A stretch of 26,717 nucleotides of DNA from Novosphingobium sp. 9U (GCF_902506425.1 NZ_LR732509.1:1-26717), one strand, 5' to 3'; shown: positions 1-8,629, counted from the stretch's first letter. Notes: a model not told the origin generated them from the sequence alone. Made by a program: numbers and translations.

Positions 1-346
1 GTCGATCGCCTTGGCAGTCACCAAACGCTCCCGGAAAAGCCACACCTTGGTTGCATCCGGCACCGTCGTCCAGGCCAAGACCCAGGAAACGCTGCAACGA
101 GAGCCGGTCCTTGATCCGGAACCCGGTTGCATCGTCTGACAGCGAGTAGAGCGCCTGGAGCACCGGAATTTAAAACACCAGCACTGGGTCGAACGGCGAG
201 CGTCCTTTGCCGCGAGGGCTACGACGCAGCGCGGCGACCAACGGTCCGCGGAAAAACTCGAAGTCGACCAACCCTGCCAATAACTCCAGCGAATCTCCTG
301 CAGCGCTCAGCGCGTCGTGTCGGTCCAAGGGATGGAAACCACGCTG
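1..346 (-). pseudogene. Decayed IS5-family transposase, N-terminal part, runs off left edge
   Basis: Reading the minus strand gives the N-terminal region of an IS5-type transposase: a stretch reading VDFEFFRGPLVAALRR, then SPFDPVLVF, VLQALYSLSDD, RLSLQRFLGLGLDD and, in another frame, VPDATKVWLFRERL. The order matches the DUF772-type N-terminal domain of these transposases. Three lesions are visible. An in-frame TGA at 347-349 separates the only nearby ATG (353-355) from the coding frame. An in-frame TAA at about 172-174 follows DPVLVF, where family members usually have a lysine. A one-base shift near 62-72 follows GLGLDD. The gene therefore cannot make a full protein. The catalytic DDE part would lie beyond position 1. 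Terminal inverted repeats were not identified. Confidence 0.8.
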
Positions 347-597
347 TCATGCCATCAGCGCCTCCGCTGTCGCGCCGACGCAGTGAATCAGCCCAAGCCG
401 CTAGGCGCCAGCGGTCTTTTGAGGCGTCCAGTTGGCGCTACGAATCTGTGCTCTGAAGAGACAGATGATTGCACTGGCAGCAATATAAGCACTTGCGGCA
501 TGACCGTACCGGCCATAACCACCGCAATGCGGAACGAGCCCGTAACCAAGTTACGAGCTTCAGGGTATGTCATGTACAACGGACAGGATGGGCCATC
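347..597. other. Intergenic region between IS remnant and first acyltransferase
   Basis: No convincing gene is seen. Short open frames here have no recognisable domain and no good ribosome binding site. The right end of the insertion element probably lies in the first part, but its inverted repeat could not be placed. No promoter with acceptable spacing was found upstream of the ATG at 598. Confidence 0.4.
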
Positions 598-1746
598 ATG
601 GTCGGTAAGACCGAGCGGATCCTTTACCTCGACTCCTTACGCGCGTTCATCATGAGCATGGGCGTGATCCTTCACGCCGGCATGTTTGATCGATTTTGGT
701 TCTCAAACTTTATCAGCGATGCATCGGGCCTGTTCCGGATGAAGCTGTTCGTGTTCATAGCCGGTTTTTTTGCGGTGATGCTCCACGATCGACGCGGTAT
801 GACCGCATTACGTAGGGAACGAATTGTTCGATTTGGGCTACCTTGCCTCCTTTTTATTCTGCTGGTGAATCCGATTGCCAATTTCTACATGTACCGCTAT
901 CTAGTCGCGCCAATTGGCTTGGGCGAGTTTTTCTCAGCCGATTTCACTTGGCCTTCTGACACTCCCGACCGGATTAATTGGCACCAGCACCTCTGGTTTC
1001 TTATTGTCGTTCTGGTCTATTGCTTGGCACTGCCACTGTTCCTCCGAGTAGCGCAGTGGCGGCCAATAGTCGCTGCGGCAGAATGGGTTGGGGGAGCAAA
1101 GGGGAGTGGACAAGGCAGGCTGCTTGCACTCGCGGTAGCCATGACAATGCTGCTCCTGGCGGGACGCACGCTCCACCACGTGCTATTTTACCGATTTCTT
1201 GCCGAGGGTCCGCTCAACTTTGTAGTCCAGGCTACATTGTGGTACTCAAGCTACTTCCTCCTTGGTATCCTCGCTTTTCGGCATCGCGGCTTGTTCCAAG
1301 CCATGCATCGGGCGCCCATTTGGCAACTCCTACTCGCCGCAACGGTACTTACAATCTCTGTACTGATATATCCTACGATAAGAACGTTTGGGAAAGCACC
1401 CGCTGAGCTTGTACAGCATATCGGTGATGGCTTCGCCGGCTTCTACATCAGTGTGGTCATGTTGATGATATTCTCACGGTATCTCAACATAGACAGCAAA
1501 GTGATCCGCTTTCTTTCTGACGCATCCTATACTGTATATTTGTTCCATTTCAGCTTAATCGCCGTTTTGGGCTGGTATATATATCTTCTTGATCTCGGCC
1601 CCTTGATGACCTACGTCATTACGATACTAGTGGTGTTTATCGCTTGTATAGCAATCCACTACGTTATCGTGGACCGGGGACCTTTGCCGCGACTGATTTT
1701 CAATGGCAAACTACCTCGTCGTGCAGAGGTTAACGCGCCGCGCTAA
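598..1746 (+). CDS. Acyltransferase 3 family (OpgC/OafA-like) integral membrane protein
   Basis: A 382-residue polytopic membrane protein. The N-terminus has the acyltransferase-3 hallmark RILYLDSLRAF followed by a histidine in ILHAG (His26, the expected catalytic position). A second typical block, KLFVFIAGFF, and about ten hydrophobic segments follow, ending with a DASYTVYLFHF-type segment. Members move acyl groups such as acetyl or succinyl from the cytoplasm onto sugars at the periplasmic face. The ATG at 598 is chosen because the protein then begins just before the conserved block; the frame is open further upstream, but that extension is unconserved in character and hydrophilic. The sequence appears more A/T-rich than the glycosyltransferases downstream. 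In this locus it probably decorates the polysaccharide. The acyl donor cannot be told from sequence. Confidence 0.85.
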   Translation: MVGKTERILYLDSLRAFIMSMGVILHAGMFDRFWFSNFISDASGLFRMKLFVFIAGFFAVMLHDRRGMTALRRERIVRFGLPCLLFILLVNPIANFYMYRYLVAPIGLGEFFSADFTWPSDTPDRINWHQHLWFLIVVLVYCLALPLFLRVAQWRPIVAAAEWVGGAKGSGQGRLLALAVAMTMLLLAGRTLHHVLFYRFLAEGPLNFVVQATLWYSSYFLLGILAFRHRGLFQAMHRAPIWQLLLAATVLTISVLIYPTIRTFGKAPAELVQHIGDGFAGFYISVVMLMIFSRYLNIDSKVIRFLSDASYTVYLFHFSLIAVLGWYIYLLDLGPLMTYVITILVVFIACIAIHYVIVDRGPLPRLIFNGKLPRRAEVNAPR

Positions 1747-1760
1747 GCAATGGATTGTTC

Positions 1761-1781
1761 AGCCAAGCAAAGGCTTTGGCT
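1761..1781 (+). terminator. Hairpin after first acyltransferase gene, possible weak terminator
   Basis: Arms AGCCAAGC and GCTTTGGCT pair with a single bulged T around an AAAG loop, starting 15 bases after the stop codon. There is no T-tract, so intrinsic termination is doubtful. It may instead stabilise the mRNA 3' end. Confidence 0.3.
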
Positions 1782-1841
1782 GCACGTATCAGAGGCATTC
1801 TGTGATCGGCCGTAATGCCGATGCTGAGCGAAGGATCGCAT

Positions 1842-3878
1842 ATGAGCGACATTGCGAGATCCGCCACTTCAAGCAAGGGTGATCGCGCGACTAAGCCCCG
1901 ACGGCAAGACATCCAGGGCTTGCGTGCAATCGGCGCGCTGCTTGTCGCTACTTTCCACATTTGGGTCGGCCGCGTGTCCGGCGGGGTGGACGTATTTTTT
2001 GTGGTGTCCGGCTTCCTACTCGTCGGATCGCTCGACCGCGAGTATCACGAAACGGGCGGCATAGACCTGCCCGCCTTTCTGTCTCGATTGGCCAAGCGCC
2101 TGCTACCGTCGTCCCTGTTCGTAGTGCTGATAATTCTGGTCACCGCGCCCTTGTGGATGCCACAGGTTGGATGGAGTCCGCTGACCTCGCACGCTATCGC
2201 GTCGACGCTGTACCTGGAGAACTGGCTTCTAGCCCGCTCGTCCGTCGATTATCTCGCGCGCGACGAGGTGGCGAGCCCTTTCCAGCATTACTGGGCAATG
2301 TCAGCTCAAGTGCAGAGCTTAGTCGTAATTGGCGCATTGATGTCACTGTTAGGCTTAGTTTTGCGTCGCACAACGCTGGATAGAAAAATAGCGTCACGCA
2401 CGTTCCTTGCCGTGCTGATGAGCGTATCGCTCGCTTACTCAGTGTATGCGACTGCAGCCAACCAGCCACTCGCCTACTTCAATACATTTGCGCGACTCTG
2501 GGAATTCGCCATGGGCGGTCTGGTGGCAACGACTTTGCCGCGCTTGCATCTCTCTGAGCTCATACGGTTGATCGGGGGATGGGTCGGCCTGTTTTTGATT
2601 GTAAGCTGTGGCGTGCTGCTACAAGTGTCTACTGTGTTCCCTGGATATGCCGCATTGTGGCCGACCGGGGGTGCTGCTCTAGTACTGCTATGCGGAAGCG
2701 GCAAACACCCGGCCAATGTTGGCCGCTTTTTGTCGCTCTCGCCGCTTACCTGGCTGGGCGATATCTCCTATGCGCTCTATTTGTGGCACTGGCCGCTGCT
2801 GATTGCCTACTTAACCTGCAGCTACCACACGGTTGCACCCGTGGGAGCCGGCTTCGGTGTTCTCGGTCTCTCGGTGGTGCTAGCCTGGGCCACAACACGA
2901 TTCGTTGAGAGGCCGTTTGGCAAGTTTCGCGATGCGCATATCTGGCGCAGCCTTGCTGTAGCAGGGGCATCTGCGGGCTTACTGGTAGGGGGTGCGGCAG
3001 CAGGACGTGTCTATCTCCGCATGGCGGCTCCCGCAGATCGCCTTTCTAAGCCCGACCCATTACTCTATCCTGGTGCTGCCGTGTTCGATCGGGGCTATGC
3101 AGCGACGGTAGGCAGTGTTCCGGTTAAGCCGGGGCCTTTGTGGATGCAAAAAGATATCTCGCCGCTATATGCGCGGGGTTGTCATGAGGCACTCGAAGGG
3201 GACAAATTGCGTAGTTGCAGCTACGGCAACCCTTCCGCCCCGCACGTGTTAGCCGTTGTCGGCGGATCGCACAGCGCACACTGGATTTCGGCGCTTCAGA
3301 TTGCCCTGAAAGGCACGAGCTGGCGCATGGTCACTTTCACCAAAAGCGGTTGCCTCCTGCGTTCATTTGAGATCTCGGACACATCCTCTTGCTCCCGCTG
3401 GAATGCCAAGCTGATGAAGCGACTAGTTGAAATTCGGCCGGATGTCGTATTCACCCTAGCTACCCATGGTAACAATGGCGCAAAAGAACGTGTACCGCAG
3501 ATTTTTGTGGACAGCTGGCGGACCCTTGTAGCGAATGGCATTGCCGTGGCGGCGATCCGCGACAATCCCTGGTTTGATTTTGTCGTTCCCGAGTGCATTC
3601 AAATCAACGGACCAAACAGCGAGCGTTGCCGCGAGACGCGAGCTGCGGCCCTTGCGTCCGATCCACTAGCAGCTGGACCACCATTCAGTCATGTCTATTA
3701 TCTGGATCTAACCAATTACATCTGTACTAGCACATTTTGCCCGACAGTTGCCGGAAATGTTGTGATGTACAGTGACAAGCATCATATCACTAACACGTAC
3801 ATGCGCACACTTGCGCCGTATCTGGCCCGCCAGCTGCAACCGATCCTTGTAGCAGAAGGAACTTCTAAAAGCGAGTAG
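1842..3878 (+). CDS. OafA-type O-acyltransferase: acyltransferase 3 domain fused to SGNH domain
   Basis: A 678-residue two-domain protein. Residues about 20-375 form the acyltransferase-3 membrane domain: RRQDIQGLRAIGALLV, His39 in TFHIW, and the diagnostic GGVDVFFVVSGFLL block at 48-61. The C-terminal part is an SGNH-hydrolase-like domain facing the periplasm, with GGSHS (Ser476) as the nucleophile block and D645-x-x-H648 in SDKHHIT as the acid/base pair. Proteins of this build O-acetylate O-antigens and EPS; the membrane domain carries the acetyl group across and the SGNH domain transfers it. The ATG at 1842 is preferred over 1815 because AAGG at 1831-1834 sits about seven bases before it. 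It follows the other acyltransferase by 95 bases, so the polymer may carry two different acyl decorations. Confidence 0.92.
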   Translation: MSDIARSATSSKGDRATKPRRQDIQGLRAIGALLVATFHIWVGRVSGGVDVFFVVSGFLLVGSLDREYHETGGIDLPAFLSRLAKRLLPSSLFVVLIILVTAPLWMPQVGWSPLTSHAIASTLYLENWLLARSSVDYLARDEVASPFQHYWAMSAQVQSLVVIGALMSLLGLVLRRTTLDRKIASRTFLAVLMSVSLAYSVYATAANQPLAYFNTFARLWEFAMGGLVATTLPRLHLSELIRLIGGWVGLFLIVSCGVLLQVSTVFPGYAALWPTGGAALVLLCGSGKHPANVGRFLSLSPLTWLGDISYALYLWHWPLLIAYLTCSYHTVAPVGAGFGVLGLSVVLAWATTRFVERPFGKFRDAHIWRSLAVAGASAGLLVGGAAAGRVYLRMAAPADRLSKPDPLLYPGAAVFDRGYAATVGSVPVKPGPLWMQKDISPLYARGCHEALEGDKLRSCSYGNPSAPHVLAVVGGSHSAHWISALQIALKGTSWRMVTFTKSGCLLRSFEISDTSSCSRWNAKLMKRLVEIRPDVVFTLATHGNNGAKERVPQIFVDSWRTLVANGIAVAAIRDNPWFDFVVPECIQINGPNSERCRETRAAALASDPLAAGPPFSHVYYLDLTNYICTSTFCPTVAGNVVMYSDKHHITNTYMRTLAPYLARQLQPILVAEGTSKSE

Positions 3879-3936
3879 AGACCAGCTCCTCCCCGGCGTT
3901 AGAGCGCGCGCAATTTAACTAAATGGTTACACGAAG

Positions 3937-4935
3937 ATGTCTGACACCAAAATAGATGCTGGCATGCCTCTGGTCTCTGTGGTGAGCGCCTTCTACAATC
4001 GCTCCGGCGAGGTCGCGGCATCGATCGGAAGCTTACTCTCGCAGACCTACTCCAATCTAGAAATCGTAGTGGTCGATGATGGTTCGCGCGACGGCACTGC
4101 CGACGCCCTGCGTGCCCTCAATCATCCGGGCATGACCATTATCAGCCGCCCTAATCGGGGGTTTGTTGCATCCATGAACGATGCGATCGCGGCAAGCAAA
4201 GGCGAGATCGTCGCAGTTCATGGCTCGGGCGACCTGTCCTTGCCCGAACGGATCTCCCGCCAAGTAGCGGTTCTATGCGAGCGGCCTGAAGTTGGCGTAG
4301 TAGGGTGCTGGGTCGAGAACGATGAGGCTGATGGTAGCGGAACGCGGATCTACAAAGCGCCCACACAGCTGCCGTTCCATCAGACCTTGCTTGAACGCAA
4401 TTTGTTCACCCATGGCGAGACGATGTTCCGCCGCAAACTGTACGACCAAGTTGGCGGCTATCGAGAGTTCTTTCGCTTTGCGCAAGACCGGGATCTGTGG
4501 CTGCGTATCTCACGCTTGGCTGATTACGCCATCGTTCCTGAAGTGCTTTACCGTCGCTACAAGCCGAAAGGTGGGATTAGTACCGATCCTGAAAAGATGG
4601 TTCTCCAGGCCTACCTTTCGGATTTCGCTGTGCAATGTGCCAAACTCGTGGATGCAGGAGACCAAGATCCGATAGAGCGGCATGGTTATCTCGCCGGGTT
4701 CCTGCGCAAGCGTACAGCGAGTTTCGCCCGGAAGCTCGCTTGGTACGGTGCAAAGCTAATGGTGGCGGGTGACATTGAACGGGGCTGGGCAGTGATTGGC
4801 CGAGCTCGGCAAGAGCATACAACAAGGCAGGTCACCATGATTCATGCGCTTGCGGCAACTCACCGCCATCCATTTTTATGGGAGCAAGTCGGGCGCCCCG
4901 CCTTGGCACGCCGCCTAGCCAATTTCCGGCAATAA
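3937..4935 (+). CDS. Family 2 (GT-A) glycosyltransferase
   Basis: A 332-residue cytoplasmic glycosyltransferase. The nucleotide-sugar binding core is clear: PLVSVVSAFYNR at 11-22, QTYSNLEIVVVDDGSRDGT at 36-54, and RNRGF-like sequence RPNRGF. The usual DxD block reads HGSGDLSLPERI, so only the last aspartate is retained (GSGD rather than DADD). A later FRFAQDRDLWLRIS gives the ED-like acceptor-site block. It probably adds one sugar of the repeat unit; donor and linkage cannot be read from sequence. It follows the SGNH acyltransferase by 58 bases and likely shares its transcript. The ribosome binding site before the ATG is weak (ACGAAG directly upstream). It converges on the ATPase gene ending at 4973, with only 37 bases between them and no obvious terminator. 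Confidence 0.88.
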   Translation: MSDTKIDAGMPLVSVVSAFYNRSGEVAASIGSLLSQTYSNLEIVVVDDGSRDGTADALRALNHPGMTIISRPNRGFVASMNDAIAASKGEIVAVHGSGDLSLPERISRQVAVLCERPEVGVVGCWVENDEADGSGTRIYKAPTQLPFHQTLLERNLFTHGETMFRRKLYDQVGGYREFFRFAQDRDLWLRISRLADYAIVPEVLYRRYKPKGGISTDPEKMVLQAYLSDFAVQCAKLVDAGDQDPIERHGYLAGFLRKRTASFARKLAWYGAKLMVAGDIERGWAVIGRARQEHTTRQVTMIHALAATHRHPFLWEQVGRPALARRLANFRQ

Positions 4936-4972
4936 CGCCTCGGCATCTGCAGACGCGTCAATGCTTTAACTT

Positions 4973-5848
4973 CTATCGTGCAAGTACACTGCCGAGCACA
5001 GGAACCTCGCTACGTTGCAGCGCATCAAGGAGGGCGCGCAGTGAGGCCAATGGCGTCTGATTGCGCTCCGCTACCATCACTGCGCCATCGCTCCCCCGCG
5101 CCAGCGCAGCAATGACGTCCGCCGGCTGCTCGCCCACGTCAATGATTGCAAAGGCGTAATCACTTGATAGGGCGCGCAATTGCGCCACAAGCGAAACCCG
5201 CTCAACAGTCTCACTGAGTGCCGAGATCTCAGGTCCCGTCGCCATCAAGTCAAGATTAGGGATCGGTGTTTCAACCACTGGCAAGTCGCGTCCTGACCCG
5301 CCGGCGAGCAACGATGTGACTCCAAAGTCATTGTCTATGCCAAACAGCACATGCTGTGTGGGTGCAGGGAAGTTAGCGTCCACGAGTAGGCCGCGCACTC
5401 CAAGCTGCGCGACCAACACAGCCATGTTTGCGGCGATCCCCGCTGTATCCTCGGTACCAACCCCAGCCAATACCAGGATTCGCGCTGGCCTGCCGCGAAG
5501 CTCCTCGGCATTGAATAGCATTGAACGTAGCGCCCGCAGCTTCAGTACAAGCGGATCAGCGGGATCATAGGCTGCAACTATGGCAGGGCTAACCCCACTT
5601 GCGTCAGGATCAATCAAGCCGGAGGACTGGTGTGCAGTAACCGCGCGGCTCGTCGTCTCGGGTGAAACAAGCCCCAAATCCACCACCGCCTCGGCGAAGC
5701 TCGCCCCAGTGCGTTGGCGATAACCGTCGATCTGCTCGAGATGTTCAGGCGAGAGCGCTCCCGTCTCGATCAGGGTTGCGGCAAGTGGTTCGGCGGAAAC
5801 GGACGTGCTCTGCGCCGCCTGTGCACCGGATTGCGAACGCAGCTTCAT
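4973..5848 (-). CDS. Wzc/GelE-like polysaccharide ATPase domain protein with degenerate P-loop
   Basis: A 291-residue cytoplasmic protein resembling the stand-alone ATPase half of Wzc-type tyrosine kinases. Residues about 120-290 carry ARILVLAGVGTEDTAGIAANMA where family members have a Walker A loop. Here the loop (128-138) has no lysine. Walker A' is LLVDANF (Asp157) and the Walker B equivalent is FAIIDVG (Asp237). No C-terminal tyrosine cluster is present. Residues 20-75 look like the small helical domain at the N-terminus of GspE/MshE ATPases: LIETGALSPEHLEQ, then a second similar motif VVDLGLVSPETT. It overlaps the co-polymerase gene by four bases (ATGA), so the two are translationally coupled, as in split Wzc systems. 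It probably modulates polymer length or export. Without the lysine, ATP hydrolysis and kinase activity are doubtful. Confidence 0.82.
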   Translation of the reverse strand: MKLRSQSGAQAAQSTSVSAEPLAATLIETGALSPEHLEQIDGYRQRTGASFAEAVVDLGLVSPETTSRAVTAHQSSGLIDPDASGVSPAIVAAYDPADPLVLKLRALRSMLFNAEELRGRPARILVLAGVGTEDTAGIAANMAVLVAQLGVRGLLVDANFPAPTQHVLFGIDNDFGVTSLLAGGSGRDLPVVETPIPNLDLMATGPEISALSETVERVSLVAQLRALSSDYAFAIIDVGEQPADVIAALARGSDGAVMVAERNQTPLASLRALLDALQRSEVPVLGSVLAR

Positions 5849-7194
5849 TCGGCGCTTCCTAGAACGGCGAAACGTTTACCGAGATCGGCCAGCACGGGCA
5901 GCCCTGTATAGGCTTCCAGCCCCGCTGTGCTCCGAACATGTGGCGAGAACCATTCTAGCACAAACGCAATGCCGAGACCCAGTAGAAGTCCGCTAAGAAG
6001 GCCAAGCAGCAGCCGCAGCGACACGTTAGGGCTGGACGGCAACGTCGGGGCAACGGCGCGGTCAAGGAGGCTGACGTTGGTAATTGGGATTTCGCTCTGC
6101 AATCGGACCTCGTTTAGACGATTTGTAACGGCATCGTACGCGGCACGGGCGCTGTCCACGTCGCGCTGCAGCACCGACATTTGATCCTGGGCACCTGAAA
6201 GACGCAGGACACGTTCACGCTGAGCGCCGACCAATTGTTGGAGTGTGCTAAGGCGGGCATTGGCTGCAGCGCTGTCTGTCTGGACCGCAGCAATTGCCGT
6301 ACTCACCGCCTGACTACGCCGGGCGTTCAATTCGCCAAGTTCCGCTTGGGCAGCGACTACTAGAGGGTGCCGCGATCCCAACGTCTGGCGCAACTGCTGG
6401 AGCTCGGCCGACTTCGTCGCGATCTGCCCATCCAATCCTTGCACAACTGAAGACTGCTGGGCGTTTGAAGATTGTCCAACGTTGCTACCTGCACGCGCAC
6501 GCGCCTGGGCCACATCACCTTGCGCTGCCGTCAACTGTTGCGACAGCGAGGCGAGTTGTGCTTGCTCGATGTCGAAGCGCCCTGCGCCGATCAGCCCACG
6601 CGCCTGCTGGAAGCTAGTCAGTCGCGCCTGCGCGCCTTCTAATCGACGCCGAGCATCGCCGATCTGACTTTCGAACCATTGCGAATAGACGCGCGCAGGG
6701 TCAATTCGGAGTTGCAGCTGGGTCTGCACATAGGCTTCCGCAAAAGCCGTGGCGAGACTAGCGGCTTGTTCCGGATCACTGCTGACATAGTTCACGGCTA
6801 GCACATTGGTGTTGCGGGTCGGCAGGACTTGTAGCGGCGCTGCCAATCGCCGTCCGAGCCATTCGTCGAACGGGAGCGAAGTTCGAGCGGATTGCCGGTA
6901 GCTTTCGACCAAATCCGGCCTCTGCTCAAGCTTCAGATTACGAACCACACGCTGTGCAACATAGGTGCTACGAATGATATCCGCTTGAGTGCCAATCGCG
7001 GATTTCCCGCCACCAGTGCCTTTGTTGCTGACTGGGTCAGCCTGCGAGCTATCAAAAAGCAACGTGGCAGCAGCTGTGTACTGACGCGGCGATGTCCACG
7101 TCCATATGACAATCCCTGCAAGCATGGTAAGCGTCACCAGGCCGATGAGCTGCCAGCGAGAGCGTAGCGCGAGCAGGTAATCCCATCCCATCAT
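5845..7194 (-). CDS. Wzz/GumC-type polysaccharide co-polymerase (chain-length determinant)
   Basis: A 449-residue inner-membrane protein with the family topology. A short N-terminus is followed by a transmembrane helix at about 15-33, then the Wzz domain segment YTAAATLLFDSS. A long periplasmic region (about 160-360) is rich in Ala, Gln, Leu and Arg, suited to coiled coil. A second transmembrane helix lies near 392-415, preceded by the proline-containing motif VAPTLPSSPN. It controls chain length and bridges the cytoplasmic ATPase and the outer-membrane export pore. The kinase domain is not fused but encoded by the next gene, which overlaps by four bases, as in the sphingan GelC/GelE arrangement. 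The start ATGATG overlaps the stop of the upstream AAA ATPase gene, so either of two adjacent ATGs could be used. Confidence 0.9.
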   Translation of the reverse strand: MMGWDYLLALRSRWQLIGLVTLTMLAGIVIWTWTSPRQYTAAATLLFDSSQADPVSNKGTGGGKSAIGTQADIIRSTYVAQRVVRNLKLEQRPDLVESYRQSARTSLPFDEWLGRRLAAPLQVLPTRNTNVLAVNYVSSDPEQAASLATAFAEAYVQTQLQLRIDPARVYSQWFESQIGDARRRLEGAQARLTSFQQARGLIGAGRFDIEQAQLASLSQQLTAAQGDVAQARARAGSNVGQSSNAQQSSVVQGLDGQIATKSAELQQLRQTLGSRHPLVVAAQAELGELNARRSQAVSTAIAAVQTDSAAANARLSTLQQLVGAQRERVLRLSGAQDQMSVLQRDVDSARAAYDAVTNRLNEVRLQSEIPITNVSLLDRAVAPTLPSSPNVSLRLLLGLLSGLLLGLGIAFVLEWFSPHVRSTAGLEAYTGLPVLADLGKRFAVLGSAE

Positions 7195-8546
7195 TGCATT
7201 GTACCTTCGGGAGCTAGGGTGTCATGCTGGGAAGTCAGTCGCGCAGCGGCAGACATCGCCAGTAGGAATTGCGGCGCAAGCACATCTTCGAAGACTAGGC
7301 ACATTTCGTTATCCTGAAGGCGCGCAAGCGCAGGCGTCAGTGCCGAAACCAGCGCCTCCGCCGCGACTTCTTCAGCATCGATGATACGCAAAACTTCGTT
7401 GACGTCGTTAATAGTGAATTCGAGCTTGGTCGCGGCGAGCCGGGCCACCTCTTCTATAGCCCGAGCGGAAAAATCCGAACGTGTGACGAGGGTCTCGAAA
7501 AGTGCATGATCCCGCGCGTTAGTGCCGCGCCAAATCGCGAGGGCGCGGCTCGATCCCGATAGCACGGCATGCTCATCCGCGTAACGGCGGTCATGCTCAA
7601 TCGCGTGGAGGCACGTGTGTAGACTGAACAGGCGCATGTGGTAGGGTGACCCACATACCAACCAACGCAGCAGTGACAGAGCCGGAGAAAGAACTGTAAG
7701 CCCGATTGCTCGACTAGTGGTATCGATGAAGCTCTCCACCTCCCCATCATCGAGTGGCGACAAGCCAACTGGCACAAGATGGCGGCGCACGGAGGCATGA
7801 ACGTCGATTAGCTCGGCAACATCGCTCGAGATGCCGACGCAGACAATTCGCGCCCGCGCGCGCATGTCGGAAAGTAGCTTGACCAAGAGCGCGAGTTGCG
7901 CCTTGGTCTCGGCATCCAGTCGATCAAATTCGTCTAAGATTAGGATGAGGTCATCGCGGCTCGCGCGTACCAGCAGGGAAGCAAATGCCCGAGGGGTTGG
8001 CAGATCCCTTAAAGCGGCTACTGCATCAGCGAAATCGTCTTCCGTCATGCCGAATGTACTAGCGTCCAGGTCATCAAGATAGGGGAGCACCAAGTCCCCA
8101 AAGCCGCTACCCCCTGCACACGACTGATACAGCACGGTGGCTCCCCTCTGGTCGGCCAGGTCCCCGAACACACGAACTAGTGAGGTTTTGCCGCTGCCGC
8201 GTGGACCAAAGATCACAGCGTGCATACCGCTATCGATGACAGACGTGCAAAGCAGATCTAGCTCGCGAGCGCGGCCAAACAGGTCACGTGGATTCTCGAC
8301 TGGTTGGTTCGCGCCAAACAGCCGGATAGCAAGCGCGCGGCTGCGCTCTGCAATCCGTGTGTCGCGCTGCCGATCGACCGTTGCTGATAGGGGCGCAGAA
8401 GCCGACCGGCTAGGCATAGCCGCGGCGCTGGCGGCAAGCGCAAGAGGATCGGGCAGACGCTTCTGCCGACGGCCAACGCCTTGCAACCAAGCGCGTATCT
8501 GCTGAGCCAAAGCGGCCAGCCCTTCCTTACGTCGTCTTCTGGTCAC
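7191..8546 (-). CDS. AAA-type ATPase (ORC/ExeA-like) in the co-polymerase operon
   Basis: A 451-residue P-loop ATPase. Motifs: LFGRARELDLL at 89-99, Walker A GPRGSGKT at 114-121 (Lys120), Walker B ILILDEFD at 201-208 (Asp205, Glu206) and a sensor-1-like VCVGIS near 236-240. The first 70 residues are basic and Ala-rich. The C-terminal 130 residues are helical and may include a winged-helix-like segment, as in ORC/Cdc6 and ExeA-type ATPases. No membrane helix is seen. It begins with GTG at 8546, four bases after a good GGAGG. Its stop overlaps the co-polymerase start, so it is the first gene of a three-gene unit. By analogy to ExeA it might assemble or gate an envelope complex, but no function is known from sequence. 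Confidence 0.8.
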   Translation of the reverse strand: MTRRRRKEGLAALAQQIRAWLQGVGRRQKRLPDPLALAASAAAMPSRSASAPLSATVDRQRDTRIAERSRALAIRLFGANQPVENPRDLFGRARELDLLCTSVIDSGMHAVIFGPRGSGKTSLVRVFGDLADQRGATVLYQSCAGGSGFGDLVLPYLDDLDASTFGMTEDDFADAVAALRDLPTPRAFASLLVRASRDDLILILDEFDRLDAETKAQLALLVKLLSDMRARARIVCVGISSDVAELIDVHASVRRHLVPVGLSPLDDGEVESFIDTTSRAIGLTVLSPALSLLRWLVCGSPYHMRLFSLHTCLHAIEHDRRYADEHAVLSGSSRALAIWRGTNARDHALFETLVTRSDFSARAIEEVARLAATKLEFTINDVNEVLRIIDAEEVAAEALVSALTPALARLQDNEMCLVFEDVLAPQFLLAMSAAARLTSQHDTLAPEGTMQ

Positions 8547-8629
8547 TTAACCTCCACCTGCAGCTGTCGTCTTCGCACAGTCGGTATGATCTTACCAAGC
8601 GATATGCGTAGCTCCATTTGCAGTGTTCA

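Noticed and set aside
127..655. Short plus-strand open frames near the left edge
   Set aside because: They are antisense to the transposase remnant or lie in its flank and have low-complexity, unrecognisable translations.
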